From NCBI RefSeq assembly GCF_963924675.1, contig NC_089230.1, positions 72,159,223 through 72,223,222 on the forward strand: DNA of 64,000 nucleotides, written 5' to 3'. Source of the stretch: Phocoena phocoena (lineage: Eukaryota > Chordata > Mammalia > Artiodactyla > Phocoenidae). The notes below the pieces were generated by a model that was not told the origin of the DNA, made no database searches, and saw only the letters and a program-made list of their open reading frames with translations. Shown here piece after piece: positions 23,960 through 34,741 of this stretch. A program made the translations under genes and the position numbers. How positions within the stretch are numbered: position 1 is the first letter of the stretch; each line of letters opens with the position of its first letter.

Positions 23960-24960
23960 AGGGCCTCCTCAATCGAGGTCAGTGTGCCCACGGAGCAAAC
24001 CCTGCAACTTCAGGACATGGTTGGGGGTTAGGATCACCACGTGGGGTCCGTTTCCCTTAGAAGGGAGGTGGCCTTTTGGGCTGCTGATTTCCAGGTTTTC
24101 AGATACCACCAGTATCTTGGCCAGATGTGGCGGTGGGCCAAGCCCCTTGGTGACCATAGTTTATCCTACCTGGATGGCATTCTTGCATTGTTCCATTTCA
24201 AGTGGTCCCAGTTTTTGCACTAATACTCCAATGGCGATTCACCTTTCACCAGGAATGTAAAGGTCAAAGGGTTTAGCTAAATTAGGGAGTTCCAGGGCAA
24301 GGGTCTGAATTGACTGCTCTTTCCATTCTTGAAAGGCCACTTCTGGATTCTATTCAAAAGGATCATCATCTTTTCCTTTCAGTGTTTCATATAGAGGCCC
24401 AGCTAGTAGACTGTAGTTAGGGATCCAGAGGCAGGAAACCCTGGCTTCCTCAGGAACCCCTAAGCTGTCTTCTAGTTTCAGAAAGGGGTAAGGCTGTAAA
24501 TTGTTTCTTCCCTTTCCTGGGATGGGCTTCTCCGACCTTCTGTGAGAATGAAGCCCAGGCAGGTCACCGTAGTCTGTGATACTTGAGCTTTTTCGTGGAC
24601 AACTTCTATCCTTTATTGGCTTGGTAGTTCTGAGGCCTCCTTAGTAGGGCTGGCGATCAGAATGTCGTCTGAATATTGAAGGAGTGTTTCCTTTTCCAGA
24701 GGTAGAACTTTTAGGTCTTTAGCTGAGCTTTCCCCAAAGATGGTGTGGGAATTTTTGAACCCTTGGGGCAAGACAGCCTGGAAGTATTGTTTTAGTTGTA
24801 TGTTGAGTCCTGTCACTCACAAGCCAAAATTTCTTGTGACTCTGGGACTAATGGAATACAAAAGAAGGCATCAGTGAAGACTAATACAGAATACCAAGTC
24901 CTGGTGGTTGGTAGAATGACCAGCAGGGTGTAGGATTTAGGAACTACTGGAGGTATATCC
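23960..24960 (-). pseudogene. Class I (gammaretrovirus-like) endogenous retrovirus pol relic, copy 1
   Basis: Read on the minus strand, the block resembles part of a retroviral reverse transcriptase (RT). The order is palm motif A near 24,858-24,890, a LPQGFKNS-type motif, the active-site box at 24,664-24,675, then thumb and connection-like sequence towards 24,260, and a weaker tail to about 23,960 that could be the start of RNase H. It is not functional. The position of the first catalytic aspartate in motif A reads as valine, the active-site box reads YSDD rather than the family's usual YVDD, and stop codons and frame changes separate the pieces; the longest open piece is 67 codons at 24,613-24,816. 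Gag, integrase, env and LTRs are not recognisable. The LPQGFKN and DDILIASPT-like stretches point to class I ERVs. It is carried in both copies of the large duplication. Confidence 0.85.
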
Positions 24961-25009
24961 TCAGTGGCTTCACTGACTGTCCTGACATCCTTTACCAGGA
25001 CTCCAGCAG

Positions 25010-25212
25010 CCCATGGGGCTCTCGAGGTCAGGCCAATCCCAGGATATGGAGCTCACCTGGGCAGGTACCCTACCCCCACCCCAGCCCACGGGGCTCTCGT
25101 GTTCAGGCCCCTCCCAGGATATGGGATTCCCTGGGCAGGTCCTCTGCAGTCCATGGGGCTCCCGTGGTCAGGCCCCTCCCAGGATACAGAGCTACCCTTG
25201 CAGGTACCTTGG
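25010..25212. repeat. Three-copy minisatellite, ~65-75 bp unit
   Basis: Three imperfect copies start near 25,010, 25,085 and 25,150. Each has ccatggggctc or ccacggggctc, then ggtcaggcc or gttcaggcc, then cccaggata, then a gcaggt end. They differ by substitutions and a ~10 bp length difference. The ~560 bp open frame across them is a consequence of the GC-rich repeat. Confidence 0.85.
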
Positions 25213-25680
25213 CAGGGCTGGGCACACAGGAACCGTGCACATAGCCCTCATTGCAGAGCACTCCCAGCTCACCTGTCGCTCAGATCTGACACAGAGCACC
25301 TCAGAGCAGGACTTGAACTAACAAACAGCAGCTCTGACAGGTCTGTGACCCTGGGCATCACTCTGTGCGGCCTCCTCCACCTGGTCTTCCAGAGACTTCC
25401 ACTGCACCCGGGGCACCAGGCCTCTGTCTCCAACCACCACCCACCCCTCCTCTCCCTGACTCCTGGGTTCCTCTCATTAGGAGAGGGTTTTCTTGAAGTT
25501 GTCTCCCACTCATGGGCCAGATAATATAATTAGAAAACAAGCCAGAGCTGCAGCCCCTTGTCTATCCTGACTCTCAGGAGCCCACACCTGTTCCTTGGAC
25601 CTGGCCAATTCAGCAAGTTCCATTTTCAGCAACTGTGAGCCCCTGAGGGGTGATTATTGGCTGCCTTGGGAAGCCTGACC
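25213..25680. other. GC-rich unassigned spacer
   Basis: This is ordinary GC-rich mammalian sequence with C-rich runs (ccaccacccacccctcctc near 25,433). No repeat family or exon is recognisable. Confidence 0.4.
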
Positions 25681-25965
25681 GTGCCGGCCAGCCCTCCCCA
25701 GGTGTGCCTGGGTTGAGATCAATATAAACACCGCTCCAGGCAGCAAGAGCCCCTGCAGCTGTGCCTGACGCCATTTTCTCTGCCCTGTCAGCAGTCTTGG
25801 GGCTGGGCTGGTGGGAGGGAGTGAGAGGCCACGGCTTTGTGGGTGTCCCAGTGTGAGTGGGGCTCTGCTGGACTTTCTGCAGCAGTTGCCAAGATGCTAC
25901 CTGCTAAAGAAGAGGATGTGTCACCCACACCTGCCGCTGGAATTTCTCCCTGGGCACAGGTGAGG
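25650..25965 (+). promoter_or_regulatory. Promoter-like block with possible first exon
   Basis: Seen: gattattggctg (an inverted CCAAT-type box) near 25,650, a TATA-like aatataaaca at 25,721-25,730, then ~160 bp of GC-rich sequence, an ATG at about 25,892 in the context gccaagatgc, a short open stretch, and cacaggtgagg near 25,956, which matches a splice donor. In the partner copy the donor-like site reads caggtgtgg. The arrangement resembles a TATA promoter with a first exon, perhaps a fragment of a duplicated gene or an LTR. I recognise no protein. CCAAT, TATA and donor matches also occur by chance. Confidence 0.3.
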
Positions 25966-26520
25966 AAGGAAGAAAGCAGTGGGGGCCGGGACAGCAGGGG
26001 TATCTCAGGCAGGGAAATGGAGAGCTTCCAGAAGAGCACCCAGGGCCAGGACCATCCTGGCTGGCCTGCAGGCACCAAGTCGGCTGGCATGCTGTCCCTC
26101 ATGTGGCTCCATGGCCCTTCCTCTAGGTTTTCAAGTCCTTGTACATATTCAGGTGTTTAGCCTTGGAAGGGTGGGAACATTTCAGCAGCAGCTGGCCTGG
26201 GGCTCGGCCCACGTTTACTCACAGATACCTCGGCACGGTCCACCAGCTTTGCAGTGAGGACGCTTGTTGTGAGGAGCATGCTGGCTGAATGGGAGATGAT
26301 TGCCCACCACTGACCAACTTCAGAATTGTTTGCAATTGGAGCAAGTGCCCTGAAACGGTTTTCCTCTGTGTAACTGGTGGGTTCTGTTCTTTTTTATCTT
26401 TTTTTCGTTTTTGGTTCAAGGTAGATTTTATTCCTCTTTTGTGTATTTACAGATATAAGCATGGAAATAATTTATTCATATAAATACATGTATGTGAAGG
26501 GAAGAATATTTTTCTGTTTT
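25966..26520. other. Unassigned spacer sequence
   Basis: GC-rich sequence grades into T-rich sequence from about 26,380. Open frames on both strands overlap without any recognisable domain. Nothing is identified. Confidence 0.4.
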
Positions 26521-27240
26521 ACTTTTTTTAATTTTATTTTTTTATTTTGAATTTAATTTTATATTTTTATACAGCAGGTTGTTTTTGGTTATCTACTTTA
26601 TACATATAAATGTATACATACCAATCCCAATATCTCAACTCCTCCCACCACCATCCCCAACAGCTTTCCCCCCTTGTTGTCCATACGTTTGTTGTATACA
26701 TGTATTGCTCTATTTCTGCCTTGCAAAACGGTTCATCTGTACAATTTTTCTAGGTTCCACATATATGCATTAATATACAAGATTTGTTTTTCTCTTTCTG
26801 ACTTACTTCACTCTGTATGACAGTCTCTAGATCCATGAACGTCTCTACAAATGTCCCAATTTCATTCCTTTTTATGGCTTAGTAATATTCCATTTTATAT
26901 ATGTAACACATCTTTATGCATTCATCTGTCTGTGGGCATTTAGGTTGCTTCCATTTCCTGGATAGTGTAAATAGTGATGCAATGAACATTGTGGTGAATG
27001 TCTCTTTTTGATTTATGGTTTTGTCTGGGTATATGCCCAGTAGAGGGATTGCTGTATCATATGGTAATTCTATTCTTAGTTTTATAAGAAACTCCATAAT
27101 GTTCTCCACAGTGACTGTATCAATTTACGTTCCCAACAATAGTGGAAGAGGATTCCTTATCTCCACACCGTTTCCAGCATTTGTTGTTTGTAGATTTTCT
27201 GATGATGCCCATTCTAATAGGTGTGAGGTGATACACCATG
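26521..27240 (-). mobile_element. 5'-truncated L1, antisense (3' UTR plus ORF2 C-terminal relic), copy 1
   Basis: The reverse complement of an L1 3' end begins with a T-rich tail near 26,521-26,560. The 3' UTR follows to about 26,880, then the end of ORF2, seen on the minus strand at 26,879-27,109 as a 76-codon open piece with LLGIYPDKT, TMFIASLFT and KMEYY-type motifs. The element ends near 27,240 (gaggtgatacaccatgg), where diverged satellite starts. It encodes no active enzyme. Direct flanking duplications are not obvious. Confidence 0.88.
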
Positions 27241-27242
27241 GA

Positions 27243-28365
27243 TGAGTCTATTTCGTTGAGCAAAGAGTAGGTCTTGTTTATTACGTATTTGGCTTATGGA
27301 ATGGTATGTGTGCTAATTTCAATCTGTTTTTATACAGCAGCCCAACTCAACTTTCCCCTTAAGCAAGCATAAGGTTTTTATCTAAATGTGAGACTCTGTT
27401 CGGTTTTGTAATTCAGTTTATGTGTAGCCAAGTTTACACTCCCTCTATTAGTGATATCTTATGATAATTATCTTTCTTTGTGTGATATATTTCTCTTAGA
27501 ATCATCATAATTAAATCCACTCAATTTGCTGCTACAGGCCTGATGACATTGATTTCACTGCTGAGTGATATTCCGTTGTACGTAAGTAGCACAACTTCTT
27601 TATCCATCTTTTTCTTTCTGGGATATTTAATTTGTACTGGACTCGAGGTTCTTGTAAACACAGCAGCCCTAAATTTTGTATTGGCTGTGTCTTGTTGATT
27701 TTAATTTTCCTAAGCTATAGGGCCAAAAGTGGAAGTGCCCTAGGCTCTGTAGCTTTGTTTTTTAGATGTTTCAGGATACACCATGAACATCTCCAGAGTG
27801 TCTGTTGGCAATTTACATCCCGCCCATCAGCATAACACGGCTCCCTGTTCTCCATGGCCTGTCCTGTGTTTCTGGTTTTTACACTTTATTCAGATGGCCT
27901 TTTTGACGAATGGGAAATGTGACTTCATTGTAGTGTGGATTTCCATTGCTGGAGTGCTTGGTTGGCCAAAATGTTCATATGCGTTTTTTCCTGAATATAT
28001 TCAGGAAAAATGTATACGCACTTTTTGTCCATGTGCATCACTGTCAAAGATCTGCCGCTTTTCATATGCTTTAAATGCAATTCCAATCTACCTCTTGAAA
28101 TATGATTCCTGCAATTCTGCCTCGTTTTCAAGTCCTCTTTGCAGACTTACTTCGATATATTTTTGCCAATAGCTGTCATTTATCTCTGCAGGTTTGTGAA
28201 TTACAGTGCCCCTGAGCTCCTTTCTTAACTCGCTTCCTTGTAAGCTGGCCACAAAACTGCAGGTTTGCTTCAGGCCATAATCAGGGTCCAGCACGGCACT
28301 CTGAGCCTTTGGTTAATTCCTCTTCCTGGTGGGAAATTAGAGTTAAATGTGCCCCTCCAGATACC
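27243..28365. repeat. Isolated diverged satellite segment, copy 1
   Basis: Satellite homology resumes immediately after the L1 at monomer phase ~1,436 (tctatttcgttgagcaaagag), passes phase 1 at 27,560 (gctgagtgatattccg) and stops at phase ~816 (cagatacct). Its palindrome at 27,962-28,032 is imperfect, with left arm ttggccaaaatgttcatatg. It is less than one monomer long and sits between two unrelated elements, so it is a stranded remnant of an older array. Confidence 0.88.
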
Positions 28366-31300
28366 TGCCTCACTCCCAGCCACATGGTGATGTATGTCCT
28401 CAGGTTTGAGGCCATATGTGATGGGTTCCTCATCTTTTGATGATGTGGCCCCACTGGTGTGTGGACACTCCTGCCTGGTTCTCATCCCCTTGGTGATGTG
28501 GGCCCTCTGGTGAGACTCTGATCCTGGTTGGGTTCCTCACACATCCGTGAGGTGAGCCCTCTTCTCTGAGGTCACTCCTGCCTGGCTGGCACAACCCGCC
28601 TTGTTGACTTCGGCACCCTGGTGGCAGTTGGAGCCTGCTGGGAGCCTCCTTCCCGCGGTGATGAGGCCCTCTGGCGTCAGACCCTAATGGCGGGGTTCCC
28701 ACATTTTCTGATACGTGCTAAGTGGTACGAGGGCACTCCTGCCAGGTTCCCATCCTCATGAGCGTGTGGGCCTTCTGTTCTGAGGTCCTAACGGCTGGGT
28801 TGCTCACACTTTCATGATGTGGGCCCTCTGCTGTGAGGTCAATCCTGCCTGGCTGGCGCACGTCGCCTTGGCGATGTGGACCTTCTGGTGGCAGTTGGAG
28901 TGTGCTGGGGTCTCCTCCCCTCAGTGATGAGGGCCTTCTGGTGTCAGGCCCTAAGTGCTGGGCTCCACACATTTTCTGATGTGTGCCCAGTGGTGCGAGT
29001 CACTCCTGCCAGGTTCCCATCCCCATGGGCATGTGGGACTTCTGTACTGTGGTCCCAACTGCTGGGTTGCTCACAGTTTCATGATGTGGGCCCTTTGCTG
29101 TGTGTTCACTCTGGCCTGTATCCCATAGTGTCAGTGCTCTGGGCCTCCAGCTTGGAGTTTCCAACTTCTCGATTCCTCACCTTTTTTATTCTATGGGCCC
29201 TCGGTTGTGCGTCTCCTCCTGCATGCCTCACTCCCAGCCCCTTCGTGATGTGTGTCCCCTTGTTTGAGGCCACATGTGCTGTGTTCCTCACCTTTCTATA
29301 ATGTGGCCACACTGGTGTGAGGACACTCTTGCCTGGTTCCCATTCCCTTGGTGATGTTGGCCCCACTGCTGTTAGGACAGTCTTGCCTGGTTCCCATCAC
29401 CTTGGTGATGTTGGCCCTCTGGTGAGAGTCTGATCCTGGTTAGGTTCCTCACCCTTCTGTGAGGTGGGCCCTCTGCTCTGAGGTCACTCCTGCCTGGCTG
29501 GCACACCCCGCCTTGGCAACGTCGGCCATATGGTGGCAGTTGGAGCCTGCTGGGAGCCTCCTCCCCTCGGTGATGAGGGCCCTCTGGCCTCAGGCCCTAA
29601 CTGCTGGGTTCCCACATTTTCTGATTCGTGCTAAGTGGTGCAAGGACACTCCTGCCAGGTTCCCATCCCCATGGGGATGTGAGCCTTCTGCTCTGAGGTC
29701 CCAACGGCTGTGTTGCTCACAGTTTCATGATGAGGGCCCTCTGGTGTGAGTTCACTCCTGCCTAGATCCCATAGCCTCGCTGCTCCTGGCTGCCTGCCGG
29801 AGGTTCCAACTGTGGGATTCCTCACCTTTTTTATTCTATGGTCCCTCTGTTTTGAGGATCCTCTGGCCTGCCTCACTCCCAGCCCCTTGGTGATGTGTGT
29901 CCTCAGGTTTGAGGCCACGTGTGCTGGGTCCCTCAAATTATGGTGATGTAGCCCCACTGGTGTGAGGACACTCCTGCCTGGTTCCCATTCCCTTGGTGAT
30001 GTTGGCCCTCTGGTGACAGTCTGATCCTTGTTGGGTTCCTCACACTTCTGTGAGGTGGGCTTTCTGCTCTGAGGTCACTCCTGCCTGGTTGGCACACCCC
30101 GCCTTGGTGACATCGGCCTTATGGTGGCAGTTAGAGCCTGCTGGGAGCCTCCTCCCCTCGGTGATGAGGGTCCTCTGGCCTCAGGTCCTAACTGCTGGGT
30201 TCCCACATTTTCTGATTCGTGGAAGTGGGCCGAGGACACTCCTGTCAGGTTCCCATCCCCATAGGGATGTGGGCCTTCTGCTCTGAGGTCCCATCCGCTG
30301 GGTTGCTCACAGTTTCATGATGTGGGACCTCTGCTGTGAGTTTGCTGTGGCCTGGATCCCATAGACTCTGTGCTCTGGGCGGCCTACTGGCCGGTTCCAA
30401 CTGCTGGATTCCTCACAACTTTTATTCTGTGGGCTCTGTTTTGTGAGGATACTCCTGCTTGCCTCACTCCTAGCCCCTTGGAGATGTGGGTCCCCTGTTT
30501 TAGGCCACATGTTCTGGGTTCCTCACCTTTCTATAATGTGGCCACACTGGTGTGAGGACCCTCCTGCCTGGTTCCGATCCCCTTGGTGATGTGGGCCCTC
30601 TGGTGAGAGTCTTATCCTGGCTGGTTTCCTCACCCTTCTGTGAGGTAGGCCCTCTGCGGTGAGGTCACTCCTGCCTGGCTGGCACACATCACCTTGGTGA
30701 CGTGGGCCCTCAGTTGGGAGTTGGTGTCTGCTGCGAGTCTCCGTCCCTCGGTAATGAGGGCCCTCTTGCGTCAGACCCTAACTCCTGGGCTCCCAAAATT
30801 TGCAGATGTGCGACCTGTGGTGCGAGTACACTCCTGTCAGGTTCCCAACCCCATGGGAATTTGGGCCTTCTGCTCTGAGGTCCCAACGGCTGGGGTGTTC
30901 ACAGTTTCATGATGAGGGCCCTCTGATGTGCGTTCATTCCGGCCTAGATCCCATAGGCTTGCTGCTCCTGGGCGCCTGCTGGGAGGTTCCAACTGCGGGA
31001 TTCCTCACCTTTTTTATTCTATGGGCCCTCTGTTTTGAGGCTCCTCCTGCCTGCCTCAATCACAGCCCCGTTGTGATGTGTGTCCTCTGGTGTGAGGCCA
31101 CGTGTGCTGGGTCCCTCACCTTTCGATGATGTGGCCCCAATGGTGTGAGGACACTCGTGCCTGTTTCCCAGCCCCTTGGTGATGTGGCCCCTCTGGTGAG
31201 AGTCTGATCCTGGCTGGGTTCCTTACCGTTCTGTGAGGTGGGCCCTGTGCTCTGAGGTAACTCCTGCCTGGCTTGCTCCCATTGCCTTGGTGACGTCGGC

Positions 31301-33725
31301 CCTCTGGTGGCAGTTGGATCCTTTTGGAGACTCCTGTCCTCGGTGATGAGGTCCCTCTGGCGTCAGGCTCTAACTGCTGGGCTCCCCAGGTTTTCTGATG
31401 TGAGCCCAGTGATGCCAGGACACTCGTGAAATGTTCCCATCCCCATGGCGATATGGGCCTTCTGCTCTGAGGTTCCAACGACTGGGTTGCTCACAGTTTC
31501 CTGATGTTAGCTCTCTGGTGTTAGTTCACTCATTCCTAGATCCCATAGCCTCTGTACTCTGGGCCGCCTGCTGGGAAGTTCCAACTGCTGGGTTCCTCAC
31601 CTTTTTTATTCTTTGGGCCCTGTGTTGGGAGGCTCCTCCTGCCTGTGTCACTCCCAGCCCCTTAGTGATGTAGGTCCTCTGGTTTGTGGCCACATGTGCC
31701 AGTTTCCTCATCTTTTAGTGATGTGGCCCCACTGGTGTGAGGACACTCGTGCCTGGTTCCCGTCCCCTTGGTGATATGGGCCCTCTGGTGAGAGTCTGAT
31801 CCTGGTTGGGTTCCTCACACTTCTTTGAGGTGGGCCGTCTGCTGTGAGGTCACTCCTGCCTGGCTGGCACACCCCGCCTTGGCGACGTGGGCCCTCTTGT
31901 GGTAGTTGGAACATGCTGGGAGCCTCCTCCCCTCAGTGATGAGGGCCCTCTGGCGTCAGGCCCTAACTGCTGGGTACCCACATTTTCTGATATGTGCTAA
32001 GTGGTGCGAGGACACTCCTGCCATGCTCCCAACACCTTGGGGATGTGGACCTTCTGCTCTGAGGTCCAAATGGCTGGGTTGCTCGCAGTTTCATGATGTG
32101 GACCCTCTGCTGTGAGTTTACTGCGACCTGAATCGCATAGACTTGGTGCTCTTGGCCGCCTGCTGGGAGGTTCCCATTGCTGGATTTCTCAGCTTTTTTA
32201 TTCTATGGGCCCTGTGTTGTGAGGCTAATCCTGCCTGCCTCATTCTGAGCCCCTTGGAGATGTGGGTCTTCTGGTTTAGGCCACATGTGCTGGGTTCCTC
32301 ACCTTTCTATGATGTGGCCACACTGGTGTGAAGACTCTCCTGCCTGGTTCTGATCACCTTGGTGATGTGGGCCCTCTGGTGAGAGTCTTATCCTGGCTGT
32401 GTTCCTCACCCTTCTGTGAGGTAGGCCCTCTGCGGTGAGGTCACTCCTACCTGGCTGTCACACGTCACCTTGGCGACGTGGGACCTCAGTTGGGTGTTGG
32501 TGCCTGATTGGAGTCTCCTCCCCTTGGTAATGAGGGCCCTCTGGCGTCAGGCCCTAACTCCTGGGTTCCCTAAATTCTCTGATGTGTGCCCTGTGGTGCG
32601 AGTACACTTCTGACAGGTTCCCAACCCCATGGGAATGTGGGCCTTCTGCTCTGAGATCCCAACGCCTAGGTTGCTCACAGTTTCATGATGACGGCCCTCT
32701 GGTGTGAGATCACTCCGGCCTGGATCCCATAGTCTCGCTGCTCCTGGCCGCCTGCTGGGAGGTTCCAACTGCGGGATTCTTCACCTCTTTAATTCTATGG
32801 TCCCTCTGTTTTGAGGCTCCTCCTGCCTGCCTCAATCCCAGCTCCCTTGTGATGTGTGTCCTCTGGTTTGAGGCCACGTGTGCTGGGTCCCTCACTTTTC
32901 GGTGATGTGGCCCCACTAGTGTGAGGACACTCCTGCCTGGTTCCCATTCCCTTGGTGATGTGGGCCCTCTGGTGAGAATCTGATCCTCTTTAGTTCTTCA
33001 CACTTCTGTGAGGTTGACCCTCTGCTCTGAGGTCACTCCTGCCTGGTTGTCGCACTCCGCATTGGCGACGTCGCCCCTCTGGTAGCAGTCGGAGCTGGCT
33101 GGGAGCCACCGCCCCTCGGTGATGAGGGCCCTCTGGCATCAGGCACTAATTGCTGGGCTCCCCACATTTTTTCATGTGTGCCCACTCTTGCGATGACACT
33201 CCTGCTTGTTTCCCTTCCCCATGGGGATGTGGGCCTTCTGCTCTGAGGTCACAACGGCTGGGTTGCTTACAGAATCACAATGAGGGCCCTCTGTTGTGAG
33301 TTCATGCCGGCCTGGATCTCATAGCCTCAGTGCTCTGGGCCGCCTGCTAGGAAGATCCAACTGCTGGTTTCCACACCTTTTGTATACAATGGGACATGTG
33401 TTGTGAGGTTAATCCTGCCTGCCTCACTCCGAAACCCATGGTGATGTGGGTCCTCTGGTTTGAGGCCACATGTGCTGGGTACCTCAACTTTTGATGATGT
33501 GGCCCCACGGGTGTGAGGACACTCCTGCCTGGTTCCCATCACCTTGGTGATGTGGGCCCTCTGGGGAGAGTCTGATCCTGGCTGGGTTCCCTACCATTCT
33601 GTGAGGTGGGCCCTCTGATGTCAGGTCACTCCTGCCTGGCTAGCTCACATCGCCTTGGCGACGTGGGCCCTCTGTTGGCCACTGGAGCATGCTGGGAGCC
33701 TCCTACTCCCGTGAATGATGGCCCT
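28366..33725. repeat. GC-rich tandem array: ~54 bp subunits in a 592 bp, eleven-subunit higher-order repeat
   Basis: The array is built of degenerate ~54 bp subunits of the form gtgatgtgggccctctgg, then gaggtcactcctgcctgg, then a variable end. The cattttctga-type subunit, used as an anchor, recurs at about 28,702, 28,970, 29,615, 30,206, 30,796, 31,389, 31,981, 32,573 and 33,165. Most intervals are 590-593 bp, about eleven subunits. The first two are about 268 and 645 bp, near five and twelve subunits. Open frames in both directions are produced by the periodic sequence. I do not recognise the family. The unit does not match the ~422 bp heavy satellite I recall from baleen whales. Confidence 0.88.
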
Positions 33726-34088
33726 GGAAAAAATGCATATGCCCTTTTTGGCCAAGTGCTTCATTGACGAGGTTCTGCCACTTCTCTTATGCTTTCAGAG
33801 CAATTCACGTCTACCTCCTGAAATCGGATTCCAGCAATTCTGCCCCACTTTCAAGTCCTCTTCGCAGCCTTAATTCAATATATTTTTGTACGATTTCTGT
33901 CATTTATAAGTCTGCAGGTATGTGAATGACAGTGCCCCTGAGCTCCTTTCCTCAACTCGCTTTCTTGTGAGCTGGCCACAAAACCGCAGGATTGCTTCAG
34001 GCCCTAATCTTGTTCCAGCACGGCATGCTGAGCATTTGGTTAATTCCTTTTCCTGTTGGGAAATGAGTGTTAAAAGTGCCCGTGCATA

Positions 34089-34352
34089 CTGGGCATATAC
34101 CCTGAGAAAACCAAAATTCAAAAAGAGTCATGTACCAAAATGTTCATTGCAGCTCTATTTACAATAGCCCGGAGATGGAAAGAACCTAAGCGCCCATCAT
34201 CGGACGAATGGATAAAGAAGATGTGGCACATATACACAATGGAATATTACTCAGCCTTAAAAAGAAATGAAACTGAGTTATTTGTAATGAGATGGATAGA
34301 CCTAGAGTCTGTCATACAGAGTGAAGTAAGTCAGAAAGAAAAAGACAAATAG
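34089..34352 (+). pseudogene. L1 ORF2 protein C-terminal fragment
   Basis: An uninterrupted frame of about 87 codons from the truncation point to the TAG stop reads as the extreme C-terminus of the L1 ORF2 protein. It begins LGIYPEKTK and contains TKMFIAALFT, WIKKMWHIYTMEYYSALKR and a final SQKEKDK. The full protein is an endonuclease and reverse transcriptase of about 1,270 residues. Both enzymatic domains lie upstream and are absent, so this is a non-functional 5'-truncated end. The first in-frame ATG is at 34,140, but there is no reason to think it is translated. Confidence 0.93.
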
Positions 34353-34613
34353 CGTATGCTAACACATATATATGGAATTTAAAGGAAAAAAATGTCATGA
34401 AGAACCTAGGGATAAGACAGGAATAGAGGCGCAGACCTACTGGAGAACGGAATTGAGGATATGGGGAGGGGGAATGGTGAGTTTTGACAGGGCGAGAGAG
34501 AGTCATGGACATATACACACTAACAAATGTAGTAAGGTAGATAGCAAGGGGGAAGCAGCCGCAAGGCACAGGGATATTAGCTCGGGGCGTTGGGACAGCC
34601 TGGAGGGGTGGAA

Positions 34614-34634
34614 GGGGGAGAGAGGGAGGGAGGG
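34614..34634 (+). other. G-quadruplex-capable tract in L1 3' UTR
   Basis: Four or more runs of three or more G are separated by 1-5 bases in a purine-only stretch (ggggg, agaga, ggg, a, ggg, a, ggg). A G-rich polypurine tract in the 3' UTR is typical of mammalian L1. Confidence 0.75.
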
Positions 34635-34735
34635 AGACACAAGAGGGAAGACACAGGGAGCATATGTATATGTATAGCTGATTCACTTTGTTATAAAGCA
34701 AAAACTAACACACCATTGTAAAGCAATTATACCCC

Positions 34736-34741
34736 AATAAA
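34736..34741 (+). terminator. L1 polyadenylation signal
   Basis: AATAAA occurs about 10 bp before the short A-rich tail of the L1 insert, the expected place for the element's own poly(A) signal. Confidence 0.85.

Larger units (their letters stand above)
20397..30043. repeat. Large segmental duplication, copy 1 (partner at 54,354-64,000)
   Basis: Every landmark in this block recurs exactly 33,957 bp to the right: the diverged satellite edge, the L1 and ERV relics, the 31 bp tandem duplication, the promoter-like block, the antisense L1 and the start of the GC-rich array. The offset does not change across the ~9.65 kb visible, so there is no net insertion or deletion. I see a few tens of substitutions by eye, roughly 99.5% identity, not computed. 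The partner is truncated by the window end, so the duplication may extend further. The left limit is placed between 20,397 and 20,416. Confidence 0.95.

Noticed and set aside
23960..24960. Functional retroviral polymerase
   Set aside because: Stop codons, frame changes, and the loss of a catalytic aspartate position leave only short fragments. No LTR, gag or env is recognised.
24964..25524. 186-codon GC-rich open frame as a gene
   Set aside because: It covers a three-copy minisatellite, and a second overlapping frame is also open. This is a composition effect.
28366..33725. GC-rich array as a tandem zinc-finger or other repeated protein domain
   Set aside because: The ~54 bp unit is a multiple of three, but frames are interrupted by stops and length changes in most units, on both strands. 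No C2H2 spacing or other domain pattern is visible.
28366..33725. Baleen whale ~422 bp heavy satellite
   Set aside because: The observed unit is ~592 bp made of ~54 bp subunits, which does not fit the length or substructure I recall for that satellite.
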